Source of the DNA: Streptomyces liliifuscus
GTDB lineage: Bacteria > Actinomycetota > Actinomycetes > Streptomycetales > Streptomycetaceae
Reading direction: 5' to 3'
Assembly: GCF_016598615.1 (NCBI RefSeq)
Contig: NZ_CP066831.1
Span: 1,612,001-1,676,000 of the forward strand
DNA length: 64,000 nt
Part shown: positions 16,922 to 25,606 of the stretch, piece after piece
How the letters are laid out: every line of letters begins with the position of its first letter
Position numbering within the stretch: position 1 is the stretch's first letter
Program-made: the position numbers and the translations under genes
The notes under the pieces: model-generated
Told to the model about the DNA's origin: nothing
Seen by the model: the letters and a program-made list of their open reading frames with translations, nothing else
Databases searched by the model: none

Positions 16922-17954
16922 GGCGGGCGTTCCTCTTCTTCAGTGCGGTCGCCACGCGCAGGGCGACGATCCGGTCGACCGCGATGGCGAGGATGAGCAG
17001 GATGCCGTTGATGGCGAGCACCCAGACCGAGCTGACGCCGAGGGCGGGCAGCACGCTGTTGATGGAGGTCAGGAGGAGCGCGCCGAGGGCCGCCCCGTAG
17101 ACGCTGCCGGAGCCGCCGGTGAAGACGACGCCGCCGACCACGACCGCGCTGACGACGGTGAGTTCGTAGCCGTTGCCGGTGCCGGAGTCGACGTTGCCGA
17201 ACCGGGCGAGGTACAGCGCGCCCGCGAGTCCCGCGAGGGCTCCGCAGAAGGTGTAGGCGGCGAGGATCCGCTTGCGTACGGGGATGCCGGCGAGGCGGGC
17301 GGCCTCCGGGTTGGAGCCGAGCGCGTACAGCTCGCGGCCGCTGCCGAAGTGCTTGAGGTAGTACGCCGTCGCGATCAGCACCGCCAGCGCGATCATCGCC
17401 AGCCACGGCACGGCGGAGAGGCCGCCGGAGCCGAAGTCGATGAATCCGTCGGGCAGGCCCGCCGCGGTGATCTGCCGGGAGCCGACCCAGATGGAGTCGA
17501 TGCCGCGGATGATGTAGAGCGTGCCGAGGGTGACGACCAGCGCGGGCACCTGGCCGAGACTGACGAGCAGTCCGTTGACCAGTCCGCAGCCGATGCCGAG
17601 CAGGACCGCGAGGGCCACGGCGACAACGGAGTTGCCGCCTCCCTGGAGGTAGGTGCCCGCCGCGAAGGCGCTGATGCCGAGCGTCGAGCCGACCGACAGG
17701 TCGACGTTGCGGGTGATGACGACCAGCGACTGGCCGGTGGCGACCAGTACGAGGATGGTCGCGTTCAGCAGGAGGTCCTTGATGCCCTGCTCGGACAGGA
17801 AGTCGCTGTTGCCGATCTGAGTGATGACGATCATCACCAGGAAGACGGCCAGGATGGCGAGTTCACGCATCTTGAACACGCGGTCCACCAGCCGGGTGCC
17901 ACTGGACTTGGGCACCTCGGCGGCGGGGGCGGGATTGGGAGCGGTGACCGTCAC
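16914..17954 (-). CDS. rhaP: Rhamnose ABC transporter permease
   Basis: The 346-residue protein starts with a GTG that overlaps the ATPase stop codon (GTGA) after a GGGAGG ribosome site. A short hydrophilic N-terminus precedes multiple membrane segments of the BPD_transp_2 family, with [39 protein letters not shown] and [14 protein letters not shown]. These match the coupling-loop and signature regions of ribose/rhamnose permeases. It pairs with the next gene to form the channel that takes rhamnose released outside the cell. Confidence 0.88.
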   Translation of the reverse strand: MTVTAPNPAPAAEVPKSSGTRLVDRVFKMRELAILAVFLVMIVITQIGNSDFLSEQGIKDLLLNATILVLVATGQSLVVITRNVDLSVGSTLGISAFAAGTYLQGGGNSVVAVALAVLLGIGCGLVNGLLVSLGQVPALVVTLGTLYIIRGIDSIWVGSRQITAAGLPDGFIDFGSGGLSAVPWLAMIALAVLIATAYYLKHFGSGRELYALGSNPEAARLAGIPVRKRILAAYTFCGALAGLAGALYLARFGNVDSGTGNGYELTVVSAVVVGGVVFTGGSGSVYGAALGALLLTSINSVLPALGVSSVWVLAINGILLILAIAVDRIVALRVATALKKRNARHG

Positions 17955-19468
17955 GCGGCGGCCCTCCCGGTGGCTGCGGCCATCACGGTTTCCTCGGTGG
18001 CGTCGGAGCGTGGGATCTCGGCGGTGAGCCGGCCCTCGTGCATCACGAGGACCCGGTCGGCCATGCCGAGGATCTCGGGCAGGTCGGAGGAGATCATCAG
18101 GACGGCGACTCCGTCCGCGGCCAACTGGCTGAGCAGCCGGTGCACTTCGGCCTTCGTACCGACGTCGATGCCGCGGGTCGGCTCGTCGACGATCAGTACC
18201 TTCGGGCCGGTGGCGAGCCACTTGGCGAGGACGACCTTCTGCTGGTTGCCGCCGGACAGGGTGTTGACGGTGTCGGCGATCCGGGCGTACTTGACCTGGA
18301 GCTTGACGGCCCAGTCGAGGGAGCGGCTGCGCTCGGCGCGCGGGTCCATCAGGCCCGCCCTGACGGTCGTACGCAGTCCGGTGAGGCCGATGTTGCGCTC
18401 GATGGACATGTCCATCACCAGGCCCTGGGCGCGCCGGTCCTCGGGGACGAGGGCGAGCCCGGCGGCCATGGCCGTGGAGGGCGCCCCGTTCCTCAGCTTC
18501 CTGCCGTCGATCTCGACCTCTCCGGCGTCCCAGCGGTCGACGCCGAAGACGGCCCGGGCGACCTCCGTACGCCCGGCGCCGACAAGTCCGGCGAGGCCGA
18601 CGATCTCGCCGCGGCGGACGTCGAAGGAGACATCGGTGAAGACGCCCTCGCGGGTCAGCCTCCGTACGCTCAGGGCGACTTCGCCCGCCCGGACGTCCTG
18701 CTTGGGGTAGAGCTCGTCGAGATCGCGGCCGACCATACGGCGTACGAGGTCGTCCTCGGTCATGCCGTCGATCGGCTCGCTGGAGATCAGGGCGCCGTCG
18801 CGAAGGGTCGTCACCTGCCGGCAGATCTGGAAGATCTCCTCCAGGCGGTGCGAGATGAACAGCACGGCCGAGCCCTGGTCGCGCAGGGTGCGCACGACTC
18901 CGAACAGACGGGCCACCTCGCTGCCGGTGAGGGCGGCGGTCGGCTCGTCCATGATCAGGACGCGTGCGTCGAAGGAGAGCGCCTTGGCGATCTCGACGAT
19001 CTGCTGGTCGGCGATGGACAGGCCGCGGGCCGGGCGGTCGGGGTCGAGCTCGACGCCGAGGCGCTTCATCAGGGCCAGGGTCGACGCGTGCGTGGCCTTG
19101 TGGTCGATCCGGCCGAGCGCGCGCCGCGGCTGACGGCCCATGAAGATGTTCTCGGCGATCGACAGGTCGGGGAAGAGCGTGGGCTCCTGGTAGATCACCG
19201 CGATACCCGCGTCCCGGGCGTCGGCGGGGCCGTGGAAGACGGTGGGCTCGCCGTCCAGGAGCACCTGACCGGCGTCCGGTCGGTGCACGCCGGCGAGCGT
19301 CTTGATGAGGGTCGACTTGCCCGCGCCGTTCTCTCCGGCGAGTGCGTGCACTTCGCCGGGGAAGAGTTCGAGGGACACGTCCCGCAGGGCGCGTACGGCA
19401 CCGAAGGACTTCGAGATGTCCTTGAGTGCCAGCACGGGGGCCGGACCCGCGTCGGACCGGTGGGTCAT
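17951..19468 (-). CDS. rhaT: Rhamnose ABC transporter ATP-binding protein
   Basis: The 505-residue protein has two fused nucleotide-binding domains, as in ribose-type importers. The first has Walker [10 protein letters not shown] (45-53), DEPTAAL and a degenerate signature (GLSIADQQI). The second has the canonical [10 protein letters not shown] and DEPTRGID but a divergent Walker A (GLVGAGRTE). This asymmetry is normal for RbsA/RhaT proteins. It is the first gene of the leftward arm, with GAGGAG before the ATG, and one LacI-type palindrome lies 43 bases upstream. The symbol follows the ABC-type rhaSTPQ nomenclature. Confidence 0.92.
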   Translation of the reverse strand: MTHRSDAGPAPVLALKDISKSFGAVRALRDVSLELFPGEVHALAGENGAGKSTLIKTLAGVHRPDAGQVLLDGEPTVFHGPADARDAGIAVIYQEPTLFPDLSIAENIFMGRQPRRALGRIDHKATHASTLALMKRLGVELDPDRPARGLSIADQQIVEIAKALSFDARVLIMDEPTAALTGSEVARLFGVVRTLRDQGSAVLFISHRLEEIFQICRQVTTLRDGALISSEPIDGMTEDDLVRRMVGRDLDELYPKQDVRAGEVALSVRRLTREGVFTDVSFDVRRGEIVGLAGLVGAGRTEVARAVFGVDRWDAGEVEIDGRKLRNGAPSTAMAAGLALVPEDRRAQGLVMDMSIERNIGLTGLRTTVRAGLMDPRAERSRSLDWAVKLQVKYARIADTVNTLSGGNQQKVVLAKWLATGPKVLIVDEPTRGIDVGTKAEVHRLLSQLAADGVAVLMISSDLPEILGMADRVLVMHEGRLTAEIPRSDATEETVMAAATGRAAA

Positions 19469-19510
19469 GAGGGCTCCTCAACGACGCGGGCGATGCGGCC
19501 TCACGACGTC

Positions 19511-19525
19511 GTGAAAGGTTTCAAC
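19511..19525 (-). promoter_or_regulatory. LacI-type operator A upstream of rhaT
   Basis: GTGAAAGGTTTCAAC contains TGAAAGGTTTCA (19512-19523), a 5+2+5 palindrome that agrees at 10 of 12 positions with operator B in front of rhaI. It lies 43 bases upstream of the rhaT start, where the core promoter should be. In the 307-base gap between rhaT and rhaI I see no further gene, only this site, the rhaI promoter, operator B and two copies of a TCACAACCGA(A)GTCAC motif. Confidence 0.75.
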
Positions 19526-19639
19526 TAGGTTGCCGGGACGTTAGGCATGTAGCCCAGGTCACGTCAATGGGTACCGGCCGAAATTTTCGATAGCCAAAGG
19601 TCACAACCGAGTCACGGAGAGACGTATTCGTCGGAGGGG

Positions 19640-19668
19640 TTGACAGCCTTTCGGGCTGCTCATAGCTT
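19640..19668 (+). promoter_or_regulatory. Promoter of the rhaI operon
   Basis: The -35 box TTGACA (19640-19645) and the -10 box TAGCTT (19663-19668) are separated by 17 bases, a good vegetative sigma promoter. Transcription would start at about 19675, within operator B, leaving a leader of about 100 bases before rhaI. Confidence 0.7.
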
Positions 19669-19674
19669 CAGCGT

Positions 19675-19690
19675 TCTGAATCGTTTCAGA
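19675..19690 (+). promoter_or_regulatory. LacI-type operator B at the rhaI start site
   Basis: TCTGAATCGTTTCAGA is a 16-base palindrome with one mismatched pair and a central CG, the layout of LacI-family operators. It begins at the predicted transcription start, so a bound repressor would block the rhaI promoter. Its core is shared with operator A. Confidence 0.8.
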
Positions 19691-19775
19691 CTGACCCTTG
19701 CGCTGCACGTCGTGCGGAAGTCGCGCTGAAGCCGTTCGGACCCGATGTCACAACCGAAGTCACAGGAGCCCTGAA

Positions 19776-20936
19776 GTGACCGAGCTTGCCGCGGTGAAGG
19801 CCGCCCTCAAGACCCAGGCAGTAGAGACGCCGTCATGGGCGTACGGGAACTCGGGAACCCGCTTCAAGGTGTTCGCGCAGCCCGGAGTCCCGCGCGATCC
19901 TTTCGAAAAGCTGGACGACGCCGCGAAGGTGCACGAGTTCACGGGCGCCGCGCCGACCGTGGCGCTGCACATCCCCTGGGACAGGGTCGATGACTACGCG
20001 GCGCTGGCGAAGCACGCCGAGGAGCGCGGCCTGAAGCTCGGCGCGATCAACTCCAACACCTTCCAGGACGACGACTACAAGCTGGGCAGCATCTGCCACC
20101 CGGACGCGGCGGTGCGCCGCAAGGCGCTCGACCACCTGCTCGAATGCGTCGACATCATGGACGCCACGGGTTCGAAGGACCTGAAGCTGTGGTTCGCGGA
20201 CGGTACGAACTATCCCGGCCAGGACGACATCCGTGAGCGGCAGGACCGGCTCGCCGAGGGGCTCGCCCGGGTGTACGAGCGGCTCGGCGACGACCAGCGG
20301 ATGCTGCTGGAGTACAAGTTCTTCGAGCCCGCCTTCTATACGACGGACGTGCCGGACTGGGGCACGGCGTACGCCCACTGTCTGAAGCTCGGGCCCAAGG
20401 CGCAGGTCGTCGTCGACACCGGGCACCACGCTCCCGGGACCAACATCGAGTTCATCGTCGCGACGCTGCTGCGCGAGGGGAAGCTCGGGGCGTTCGACTT
20501 CAACTCGCGGTTCTACGCGGATGACGACCTGATGGTCGGGGCAGCCGATCCGTTCCAGTTGTTCCGGATCATGTACGAGGTGATTCGTGGGGGTGGGTTC
20601 AGTCCGGATGTGGCGTTCATGCTCGACCAGTGCCACAACATCGAGGCAAAGATCCCGGCGATCATTCGTTCCGTGATGAATGTGCAGGAGGCCACGGCGA
20701 AGGCGCTCCTGGTGGACCGCGAGGCGCTTGTTGTCGCCCAGCGGTCGGGGGATGTGCTGGCTGCGAACGCTGTCGTCATGGACGCGTACAACACGGATGT
20801 ACGGCCGTTGGTGGCCGAGGTTCGTGAGGAGCTGGGGTTGGACGCGGACCCGATGGCGGCGTATCGCCGCTCCGGGTGGGCGGAGAAGATCGCTGCCGAG
20901 CGGGTTGGTGGGCAGCAGGCGGGGTGGGGGGCGTGA
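19776..20936 (+). CDS. rhaI: L-rhamnose isomerase
   Basis: The 386-residue TIM-barrel isomerase converts L-rhamnose to L-rhamnulose. Family segments are LKLWFADGTNYPGQDDIRE, LLEYKFFEPAFYTTDVPDW, VVDTGHHAPGTNIEFIVA and FDFNSRFYADDDLMVGAADP; the acidic residues and histidines in these strands bind two metal ions. It is the RhaI type found in Pseudomonas stutzeri and actinobacteria, unrelated in detail to E. coli RhaA. The GTG start is fixed by AGGAG 7 bases upstream. It is the first gene of the rightward catabolic arm. Confidence 0.94.
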   Translation: MTELAAVKAALKTQAVETPSWAYGNSGTRFKVFAQPGVPRDPFEKLDDAAKVHEFTGAAPTVALHIPWDRVDDYAALAKHAEERGLKLGAINSNTFQDDDYKLGSICHPDAAVRRKALDHLLECVDIMDATGSKDLKLWFADGTNYPGQDDIRERQDRLAEGLARVYERLGDDQRMLLEYKFFEPAFYTTDVPDWGTAYAHCLKLGPKAQVVVDTGHHAPGTNIEFIVATLLREGKLGAFDFNSRFYADDDLMVGAADPFQLFRIMYEVIRGGGFSPDVAFMLDQCHNIEAKIPAIIRSVMNVQEATAKALLVDREALVVAQRSGDVLAANAVVMDAYNTDVRPLVAEVREELGLDADPMAAYRRSGWAEKIAAERVGGQQAGWGA

Positions 20937-20960
20937 TCCCTGGGTTCCGTCCGCCTGGTG

Positions 20961-21030
20961 CGGGTCGTTGCAGGCCGCGGGTCGCATGTGGCTGGTCGCG
21001 CAGTTCCCCGCGCCCCTGAAAGACGGGGCG
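20961..21030 (-). repeat. Dispersed hairpin-plus-tail repeat, copy 3
   Basis: On the minus strand the stem CGCCCCGTC-TTTCA-GGGGCG is followed by the constant tail GGGGAACTGCGCGACCAGCC and then CACATGCGACCCGCGGCC. It occupies much of the 172-base gap between rhaI and the aldolase gene, so it may weaken or process the operon transcript there. Confidence 0.85.
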
Positions 21031-21108
21031 GTTCCCCTGCCCCGAGTCTGAACGGGCGCCCCACGCTCCCCATCAATACGTGTACTCACTCTTCTAAGGA
21101 CTAGGAAC

Positions 21109-23148
21109 ATGGCACCCCATTCCGAAGCCGTTGCTCTGTTGGGTCGGTCGAATCGGCTTGGCGCTGATCCGCGGAATACGAACTATGCGGGCGGGAACAC
21201 GTCCGCGAAGGGCATCGACACCGATCCTGTGACCGGGGGTGATGTGGAGTTGATGTGGGTCAAGGGGTCGGGGGGCGACCTGGGGACACTCACAGAATCC
21301 GGGCTCGCGGTGTTGCGGATCGATCGGCTGCTGGCGCTGAAGGACGTGTATCCGGGGGTCGAGCGCGAGGACGAGATGGTGGCCGCGTTCGACTACTGCC
21401 TGCACGGGAAGGGTGGGGCGGCTCCGTCGATCGACACGGCCATGCACGGGCTGGTGGACGCGGCGCATGTGGATCATCTGCATCCCGACTCCGGGATCGC
21501 CCTCGCCTGTGCGGCCGACGGGGAGAAGCTGACCGCCGAGTGCTTCGGGGACAGCGTGGTGTGGGTGCCGTGGCGTCGGCCCGGGTTCCAGCTCGGTCTG
21601 GACATCGCCGCCGTGAAGGAGGCGAATCCGCAGGCCGTCGGCTGTGTCCTCGGCGGGCACGGCATCACCGCCTGGGGCGACACGGCCGAGGAGTGCGAGC
21701 GGAACTCGCTGCACATCATCCGTACCGCCGAGGAGTTCCTCGCCGAGCGTGGGAAGGACGAGCCCTTCGGGCCGGTCGTCGAGGGGTACGCGGCTCTCGG
21801 CGGCGTCGAGCGCCGGGAGCGGGCAGCCGCCCTCGCGCCCGTGATCCGGTCGCTGGCCTCGCGGGACCGTCCGCAGGTCGGCCACTTCACCGACTCCGAG
21901 GTCGTGCTCGACTTCCTCGCGAGCGCCGAGCACCCGCGGCTCGCCGCGCTCGGCACCTCCTGCCCGGACCACTTCCTCCGTACGAAGGTCAGGCCGCTCG
22001 TCCTCGATCTGCCGCCGACCGCCGAACCGGACGAGGCGATCGCACGGCTCAAGGAACTGCACACCGAGTACCGCGAGGAGTACGCCGCCTACTACCAGCG
22101 GCATGCCCTGCCCGACTCCCCCGCGATGCGCGGCGCCGACCCGGCGATCGTGCTCGTTCCCGGGGTCGGCATGTTCAGCTTCGGCAAGGACAAGCAGACC
22201 GCGCGCGTGGCCGGCGAGTTCTACGTCAACGCGATCAACGTGATGCGCGGGGCCGAGGCCGTCTCGACGTACGCGCCGATCGAGGAGTCGGAGAAGTTCC
22301 GCATCGAGTACTGGGCTCTTGAGGAGGCCAAGCTCCAGCGGATGCCGAAGGCCAAGCCGCTCGCCACGCGGGTGGCGCTGGTGACGGGTGCGGGCAGCGG
22401 TATCGGCAAGGCGATCGCCGAGCGGCTGGTGGCCGAGGGCGCGTGTGTCGTGATCGCGGACCTGAACGCGGAGAACGCGGCCGAGGTCGCGACCGCGCTC
22501 GGCGGGCCCGACAAGGCCCTCGCCGTCACCGTGGACGTGACCTCCGAGGAGCAGATCGCCGAGGCATTCAAGGCGGCGGTGCTCGCCTTCGGCGGTGTCG
22601 ACCTGGTCGTGAACAACGCCGGTATCTCCATCTCCAAGCCGCTCCTGGAGACCACGGCGAAGGACTGGGACCTCCAGCACGACATCATGGCCCGCGGCTC
22701 CTTCCTCGTGTCCCGCGAAGCGGCCCGGGTGATGATCGCGCAGGGGCTCGGCGGGGACGTCATCTACATCGCGTCCAAGAACGCCGTCTTCGCCGGTCCG
22801 AACAACATCGCGTACTCGGCCACCAAGGCCGACCAGGCCCACCAGGTGCGGTTGCTGGCCGCCGAGTTGGGCGAGCACGGGATCCGGGTCAACGGCATCA
22901 ACCCCGACGGGGTCGTGCGCGGCTCCGGGATCTTCGCGGGCGGCTGGGGCGCTCAGCGCGCGGCCACGTACGGCATCGAGGAGGAGAAGCTCGGCGAGTT
23001 CTACGCCCAGCGGACCATCCTCAAGCGCGAGGTGCTGCCCGAGCACGTCGCGAACGCCGTCTTCGCCCTGACGGGCGGCGACCTCACGCACACCACCGGT
23101 CTGCACGTCCCGGTCGACGCCGGTGTCGCCGCCGCGTTCCTCCGGTGA
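21109..23148 (+). CDS. rhaEW: Bifunctional rhamnulose-1-phosphate aldolase / lactaldehyde dehydrogenase
   Basis: This 679-residue fusion has a class II aldolase/adducin domain (residues 1 to about 400) with the phosphate-binding motif GGNTSAKG, zinc-ligand regions HVDHLHPDSGIAL and GGHGITAWGD, then a short-chain dehydrogenase domain (about 418-679) with TGAGSGIGKA, NNAGIS and the catalytic Ser plus YSATK. In Chloroflexus, RhaEW fusions split rhamnulose-1-phosphate to DHAP and L-lactaldehyde and oxidise the aldehyde to L-lactate. That activity explains why lutABC follows. It lies in the rightward arm between rhaI and the kinase. Confidence 0.93.
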   Translation: MAPHSEAVALLGRSNRLGADPRNTNYAGGNTSAKGIDTDPVTGGDVELMWVKGSGGDLGTLTESGLAVLRIDRLLALKDVYPGVEREDEMVAAFDYCLHGKGGAAPSIDTAMHGLVDAAHVDHLHPDSGIALACAADGEKLTAECFGDSVVWVPWRRPGFQLGLDIAAVKEANPQAVGCVLGGHGITAWGDTAEECERNSLHIIRTAEEFLAERGKDEPFGPVVEGYAALGGVERRERAAALAPVIRSLASRDRPQVGHFTDSEVVLDFLASAEHPRLAALGTSCPDHFLRTKVRPLVLDLPPTAEPDEAIARLKELHTEYREEYAAYYQRHALPDSPAMRGADPAIVLVPGVGMFSFGKDKQTARVAGEFYVNAINVMRGAEAVSTYAPIEESEKFRIEYWALEEAKLQRMPKAKPLATRVALVTGAGSGIGKAIAERLVAEGACVVIADLNAENAAEVATALGGPDKALAVTVDVTSEEQIAEAFKAAVLAFGGVDLVVNNAGISISKPLLETTAKDWDLQHDIMARGSFLVSREAARVMIAQGLGGDVIYIASKNAVFAGPNNIAYSATKADQAHQVRLLAAELGEHGIRVNGINPDGVVRGSGIFAGGWGAQRAATYGIEEEKLGEFYAQRTILKREVLPEHVANAVFALTGGDLTHTTGLHVPVDAGVAAAFLR

Positions 23149-23191
23149 CGAACGTGACTCAGGAAGCGACAGCGAACCTCAGGAGGCGGCT

Positions 23192-24631
23192 GTGAAGTCG
23201 TACGCCGCGGTCGACCTCGGCGCGTCCAGCGGGCGCGTCATGGTCGGCCGCGTGGGCCCCGACTCGCTGGAGCTGACGGAGGCACACCGCTTCCCGAACC
23301 GGCCTGTGCGGACGCCCGAAGGGCTGCGCTGGGACATCCTCGCGCTGTACGCGGGCATCCTCGACGGGCTGCGCGCGGCAGGGCAGGTCGACTCCGTCGG
23401 CATCGACAGCTGGGCCGTGGACTACGGCCTGCTCGACGCCGACGGGGCGCTCCTCGGCAACCCGGTGCACTACCGCGACACCCGCACCCAGGGTGTCGCG
23501 GAGAAGGTGTGGGCCACCGTGCCCGCCGCCGAGCTGTACGCGTCGACCGGGCTCCAGTACGCGCCCTTCAACACCCTGTACCAGCTGGTGGCGGCCCGCT
23601 CGTCGTCCCAACTCGCCCACGCGAGCCGCCTGTTGCTCATCCCCGACCTGCTGGCGTACTGGCTCACGGGCGTGCTTGGCACGGAACTCACCAACGCCTC
23701 CACGACCCAGCTGATCGACCCGCGGACCCGTGACTGGTCGTACGACGTCGCGGAGCGCCTCGGTGTCGACCTGGGGCTGTTCGCACCCCTGCGGCGGCCC
23801 GGGGATCCCGCGGGGCTGCTCCGGCAGAGCGTGCTGGACGAGACCGGGCTGGCCGGTCCGGTGCCGGTGACGACGGTCGGCTCGCACGACACCGCCTCCG
23901 CGGTGGCCGCGGTGCCGGCCATGGGCGGCGAGCGCTTCGCCTACATCTGCACCGGCACCTGGTCCCTGGCGGGCCTGGAGCTGGAGGCCCCGGTCCTCAC
24001 CGAGGCGAGCCGCGCGGCCAACTTCACCAACGAGCTGGGCCTGGACGGCACGGTCCGCTATCTGCGGAACATCATGGGGCTCTGGCTCCTCCAGGAGTGC
24101 GTACGGGAATGGGGGGACCCCAACCTGGGGGACCTTCTGTCGGCCGCCGCCGAGGTACCGGCGCTGCGGTCCGTCGTGGACGCGGGCGACGCCGCCTTCC
24201 TGGCCCCCGGTCGCATGCCGGCCCGGATCGCCGACGCCTGCCGGGATTCGGGGCAGCCCGTGCCCGAGTCGCCCGCGGAGATCACGCGCTGCATCCTCGA
24301 CTCGCTCGCCCTCGCCCACCGCCGGGCCATCACCCAGGCCCAGGAACTGGCCGACCACCCGGTCGACGTCGTCCACATCGTCGGCGGCGGCACCCGCAAC
24401 GCCCTGCTGTGCCAACTGACCGCCGACGCCTGTGGCCTCCCGGTGGTGGCGGGCCCGGCGGAAGCGGCGGCCCTGGGCAACGTACTCGTACAGGCCCGCA
24501 CCCACGGCCTGGTCGCCGACCGCACCTCCATGCGCGAACTGCTGACACACACCCAGCAGTTGACCCGCTACGAGCCACGAACCCCCACAGGGGCATGGCA
24601 GGCGGCCGAGGCCAGGATCGCGGACCGATGA
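23192..24631 (+). CDS. rhaB: L-rhamnulokinase
   Basis: The 479-residue FGGY-family kinase phosphorylates L-rhamnulose at O-1. It shows the N-terminal phosphate loop YAAVDLGASSGRVMVG, GIDSWAVDYGLLD (catalytic Asp region), CTGTWSLAGLE, and the ATP-binding motif VGGGTRNALLCQLTAD, followed by GPAEAAALGN. The GTG start has a perfect AGGAGG ribosome site six bases upstream, 43 bases after the aldolase stop. It is the last gene of the rightward rha arm, and a hairpin repeat follows the stop codon. Confidence 0.93.
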   Translation: MKSYAAVDLGASSGRVMVGRVGPDSLELTEAHRFPNRPVRTPEGLRWDILALYAGILDGLRAAGQVDSVGIDSWAVDYGLLDADGALLGNPVHYRDTRTQGVAEKVWATVPAAELYASTGLQYAPFNTLYQLVAARSSSQLAHASRLLLIPDLLAYWLTGVLGTELTNASTTQLIDPRTRDWSYDVAERLGVDLGLFAPLRRPGDPAGLLRQSVLDETGLAGPVPVTTVGSHDTASAVAAVPAMGGERFAYICTGTWSLAGLELEAPVLTEASRAANFTNELGLDGTVRYLRNIMGLWLLQECVREWGDPNLGDLLSAAAEVPALRSVVDAGDAAFLAPGRMPARIADACRDSGQPVPESPAEITRCILDSLALAHRRAITQAQELADHPVDVVHIVGGGTRNALLCQLTADACGLPVVAGPAEAAALGNVLVQARTHGLVADRTSMRELLTHTQQLTRYEPRTPTGAWQAAEARIADR

Positions 24632-24654
24632 CAAGAAATCCCGCCCCGGCACAG

Positions 24655-24701
24655 GCGCCCCAAAGGGGCGCGGGGAACTGCGCGCCCAGCCACAGACGAC
24701 C
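24655..24701 (+). repeat. Dispersed hairpin-plus-tail repeat, copy 4
   Basis: The stem GCGCCCC-AAA-GGGGCGC (24655-24671) is followed by GGGGAACTGCGCGCCCAGCC, which differs from the common tail by one base, and CACAGACGACC. It starts 24 bases after the rhamnulokinase stop, on the transcribed strand, so the stem could act as a terminator between the rha and lut genes. Confidence 0.85.
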
Positions 24702-24797
24702 ATCAGCCGACAACCAACAGTCAGCGCACCTCATTCCAGCAAAGCCCAGCGCCGCGTAGGGTGCACTCATCCGATGATCGATCCCAAGGGAGCCGCG

Positions 24798-25553
24798 ATG
24801 CGTGTCGCTCTGTTCCTGACCTGTGTCAACGACACGCTCTATCCCGACACAGGCCGTGCCGTGGTGAAACTGCTGACCAGGCTGGGCGTGGACGTCGACT
24901 TCCCGATGGCACAGACGTGCTGCGGGCAGGCGCACTACAACACCGGCTACCGTCACCAGGCCGAGCCGATGGCCCGGCATTTCTCCGATGTCTTCGGGGG
25001 GTACGAAGCGATCGTGACCCCGTCCGGATCGTGCGGCGCGATGGTGCGGGAGCTGTATCCGCGGATGGGCGAACGGGCCCGCGCCGAGGGCCGCGGGGAC
25101 ACCCTGGCGGCCACGCTCGCACCGGTCGTGCCGAAGACGTACGAACTCACGGAATTCCTGGTCGACGTGCTCGGGGTGACGGACGTGGGCGCGTACTACC
25201 CGCACACCGTCACGTACCACCCCACCTGTCACGGGCTGCGGAGCCTCGGGCTCGGCGACCGGCCGCGCCGACTGCTCCAGTCCGTCAAGGGACTTGAGCT
25301 GAAGGAGCTGCCCGGCGCGGATGAGTGCTGTGGCTTCGGCGGCACGTTCGCCGTCAAGAACTCCGATGTATCGGCGGCTATGGGCGCCGACAAGGTGCGC
25401 AACGCCGAGTCGACGGGCGCCGACGTGCTGTGCGCCGCCGACAACTCCTGTCTCATGCACATCGGCGGCACCATGACCCGGCTCAGGACGGACATGCGTC
25501 CGGTGCACATCGCGGAGATCCTGGCGAGCACGGAGGAGGAGCCCCTCGTATGA
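24798..25553 (+). CDS. lutA: L-lactate oxidation iron-sulfur protein LutA
   Basis: The 251-residue protein has two Cys-rich CCG domains: TCCGQAHYNTGYRHQ near the N-terminus and DECCGFGGTFAVKNSDVS near the C-terminus, as in LutA/GlcF-type subunits that bind an iron-sulfur cluster. With LutB and LutC it forms the cytosolic L-lactate dehydrogenase that feeds electrons to quinone or another carrier. The ATG follows AAGGGAG. A TAGGGT box near 24758 could be a -10 element. It directly follows the rha genes, whose end product is L-lactate. Confidence 0.92.
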   Translation: MRVALFLTCVNDTLYPDTGRAVVKLLTRLGVDVDFPMAQTCCGQAHYNTGYRHQAEPMARHFSDVFGGYEAIVTPSGSCGAMVRELYPRMGERARAEGRGDTLAATLAPVVPKTYELTEFLVDVLGVTDVGAYYPHTVTYHPTCHGLRSLGLGDRPRRLLQSVKGLELKELPGADECCGFGGTFAVKNSDVSAAMGADKVRNAESTGADVLCAADNSCLMHIGGTMTRLRTDMRPVHIAEILASTEEEPLV

Positions 25554-25606
25554 GCGGCACGTTCGTCGGCATGAACAGCCACAGCGGAGAGGAGCCGAGC
25601 GCATGA
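25550..25606 (+). CDS. 18-residue relay ORF between lutA and lutB
   Basis: This short ORF encodes MSGTFVGMNSHSGEEPSA. Its ATG overlaps the lutA stop codon (ATGA at 25550-25553) and its TGA overlaps the lutB start (ATGA at 25603-25606), so it bridges the two genes with no gap. The first eight residues copy the lutB N-terminus (MSGGTFVGMPSF). A GGAGAGGAG ribosome site for lutB lies inside it (about 25585-25593). It may be a duplicated, abandoned lutB start that now relays ribosomes, or it may give a longer spacer for coupling. Whether it is translated is unknown. Confidence 0.6.
   Translation: MSGTFVGMNSHSGEEPSA

Noticed and set aside
16548..18710. 720-residue plus-strand frame across the rha transport genes
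   Set aside because: It is complementary to two well-defined ABC genes and has a composition typical of shadows.
21094..23106. 670-residue open frame antisense to the aldolase/dehydrogenase
   Set aside because: The plus-strand protein has complete aldolase and SDR motifs; the antisense frame has no recognisable sequence.
23192..24631. Reading the kinase as fuculokinase or xylulokinase
   Set aside because: The FGGY family is broad, but its place after rhaI and the rhamnulose aldolase and its rhamnulokinase-like motifs make rhamnulokinase the better call.
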